6,686 nt of DNA, taken from NCBI GenBank assembly GCA_015486895.1, contig WFQT01000337.1, forward strand, positions 1 through 6,686, written 5' to 3'. The notes below the pieces were generated by a model. That model was not told the DNA's origin. It worked only from the letters and a program-made list of their open reading frames with translations, and did not search any database. The position numbers and the translations under genes are program-made. The first letter of the stretch is position 1. Each line of letters opens with the position of its first letter. Below, in pieces: positions 6,414 through 6,686 of this stretch. The DNA comes from Anaerolineae bacterium. GTDB taxonomy: Bacteria; Chloroflexota; Anaerolineae; JAADDB01.

Positions 6414-6686
6414 TCAGCCGATCCTCTCCACCGCGCCGGCCAAATCATCCAGGGATGGCACCGTGTAAATGCGGGTCGTGTTCAGGTCCTCATGGCCCAG
6501 CAGGGCCGCCACCTTCTCCAGGCTAACACCGGCGTCCACCAGCCGCTTGGCGAAAGTGTGGCGTAAAGTGTGTGGGGAGCAATGCTCCAATCCTGCCAGC
6601 CGCGCGTACTTGCGCACCAGGTAGCGAATCCCGTTGTCGCCCAGAGGATCGCCACGCTGGCCCAGGAAGAGCGGCCAATCTTTGCC
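6414..6686 (-). CDS. Tyrosine recombinase/integrase, C-terminal end (cut by window edge)
   Basis: The last 90 residues of a phage-integrase-family (XerC/XerD-like) tyrosine recombinase, which cuts and rejoins DNA through a 3'-phosphotyrosine intermediate. The frame stays open to the right edge; the GTG at 6617 is internal, since the upstream residues (GKDWPLFLGQRGDPLG) continue the family pattern. Visible catalytic residues are the His and Arg of SPHTLRHTF (codons 6572-6570 and 6563-6561), the His of LLGH (6494-6492) and the nucleophilic Tyr of TTRIYT (6467-6465). The first catalytic arginine and the N-terminal DNA-binding domain would lie outside. The TGA stop is at 6416-6414. All visible active-site residues are present, so it is probably functional unless damaged beyond the window. 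It is convergent with the nuclease gene. It could be the integrase of the element carrying this island or an unrelated Xer-like gene. Confidence 0.9.
   Translation of the reverse strand, partial: GKDWPLFLGQRGDPLGDNGIRYLVRKYARLAGLEHCSPHTLRHTFAKRLVDAGVSLEKVAALLGHEDLNTTRIYTVPSLDDLAGAVERIG

Overview
The window looks like part of a bacterial anti-phage defence island carried on, or bordered by, mobile DNA. It holds the 3' part of a BREX gene (brxL), a 1180-residue protein with an N-terminal Cap4-type (DUF4297) DNA nuclease domain, and the C-terminal end of a tyrosine recombinase at the right edge. There is no ribosomal or housekeeping gene to fix the taxonomy. The wording of the integrase C-terminus and the moderate GC content would suit Chloroflexota/Anaerolineae or a similar environmental lineage, but that is a weak impression from memory.

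Layout. Positions 2-1978 (+) encode BrxL, entering from the left edge and missing only its first residues. Positions 1979-2549 are a 571-base gap with no convincing gene. The gap holds two strong hairpins whose U-tracts point in opposite directions, with the plus-strand one a good intrinsic terminator. It also holds a tentative promoter and an inverted repeat that reaches from the leader to the start codon of the next gene. Positions 2550-6092 (+) encode the large nuclease/sensor-like protein. Positions 6093-6413 are non-coding and rich in inverted repeats: a possible 139-bp MITE-like element between CTAG tetranucleotides, with a perfect 14-6-14 palindrome inside it. Positions 6414-6686 (-) encode the last 90 residues of a tyrosine recombinase, cut by the right edge.

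How the parts may work together. BrxL is the AAA+ effector/restriction factor of BREX systems and is normally encoded at the end of a BREX cluster, so the rest of that cluster probably lies to the left. The large nuclease gene has its own apparent promoter behind a terminator, so it is best read as a separate stand-alone defence module beside BREX. It combines a PD-(D/E)xK-like nuclease with a long helical region resembling the C-terminal part of STAND-type defence proteins, yet no P-loop NTPase can be seen between them. It is also visibly less GC-rich than brxL. The recombinase and the MITE-like DNA give a plausible route by which these modules were gathered.
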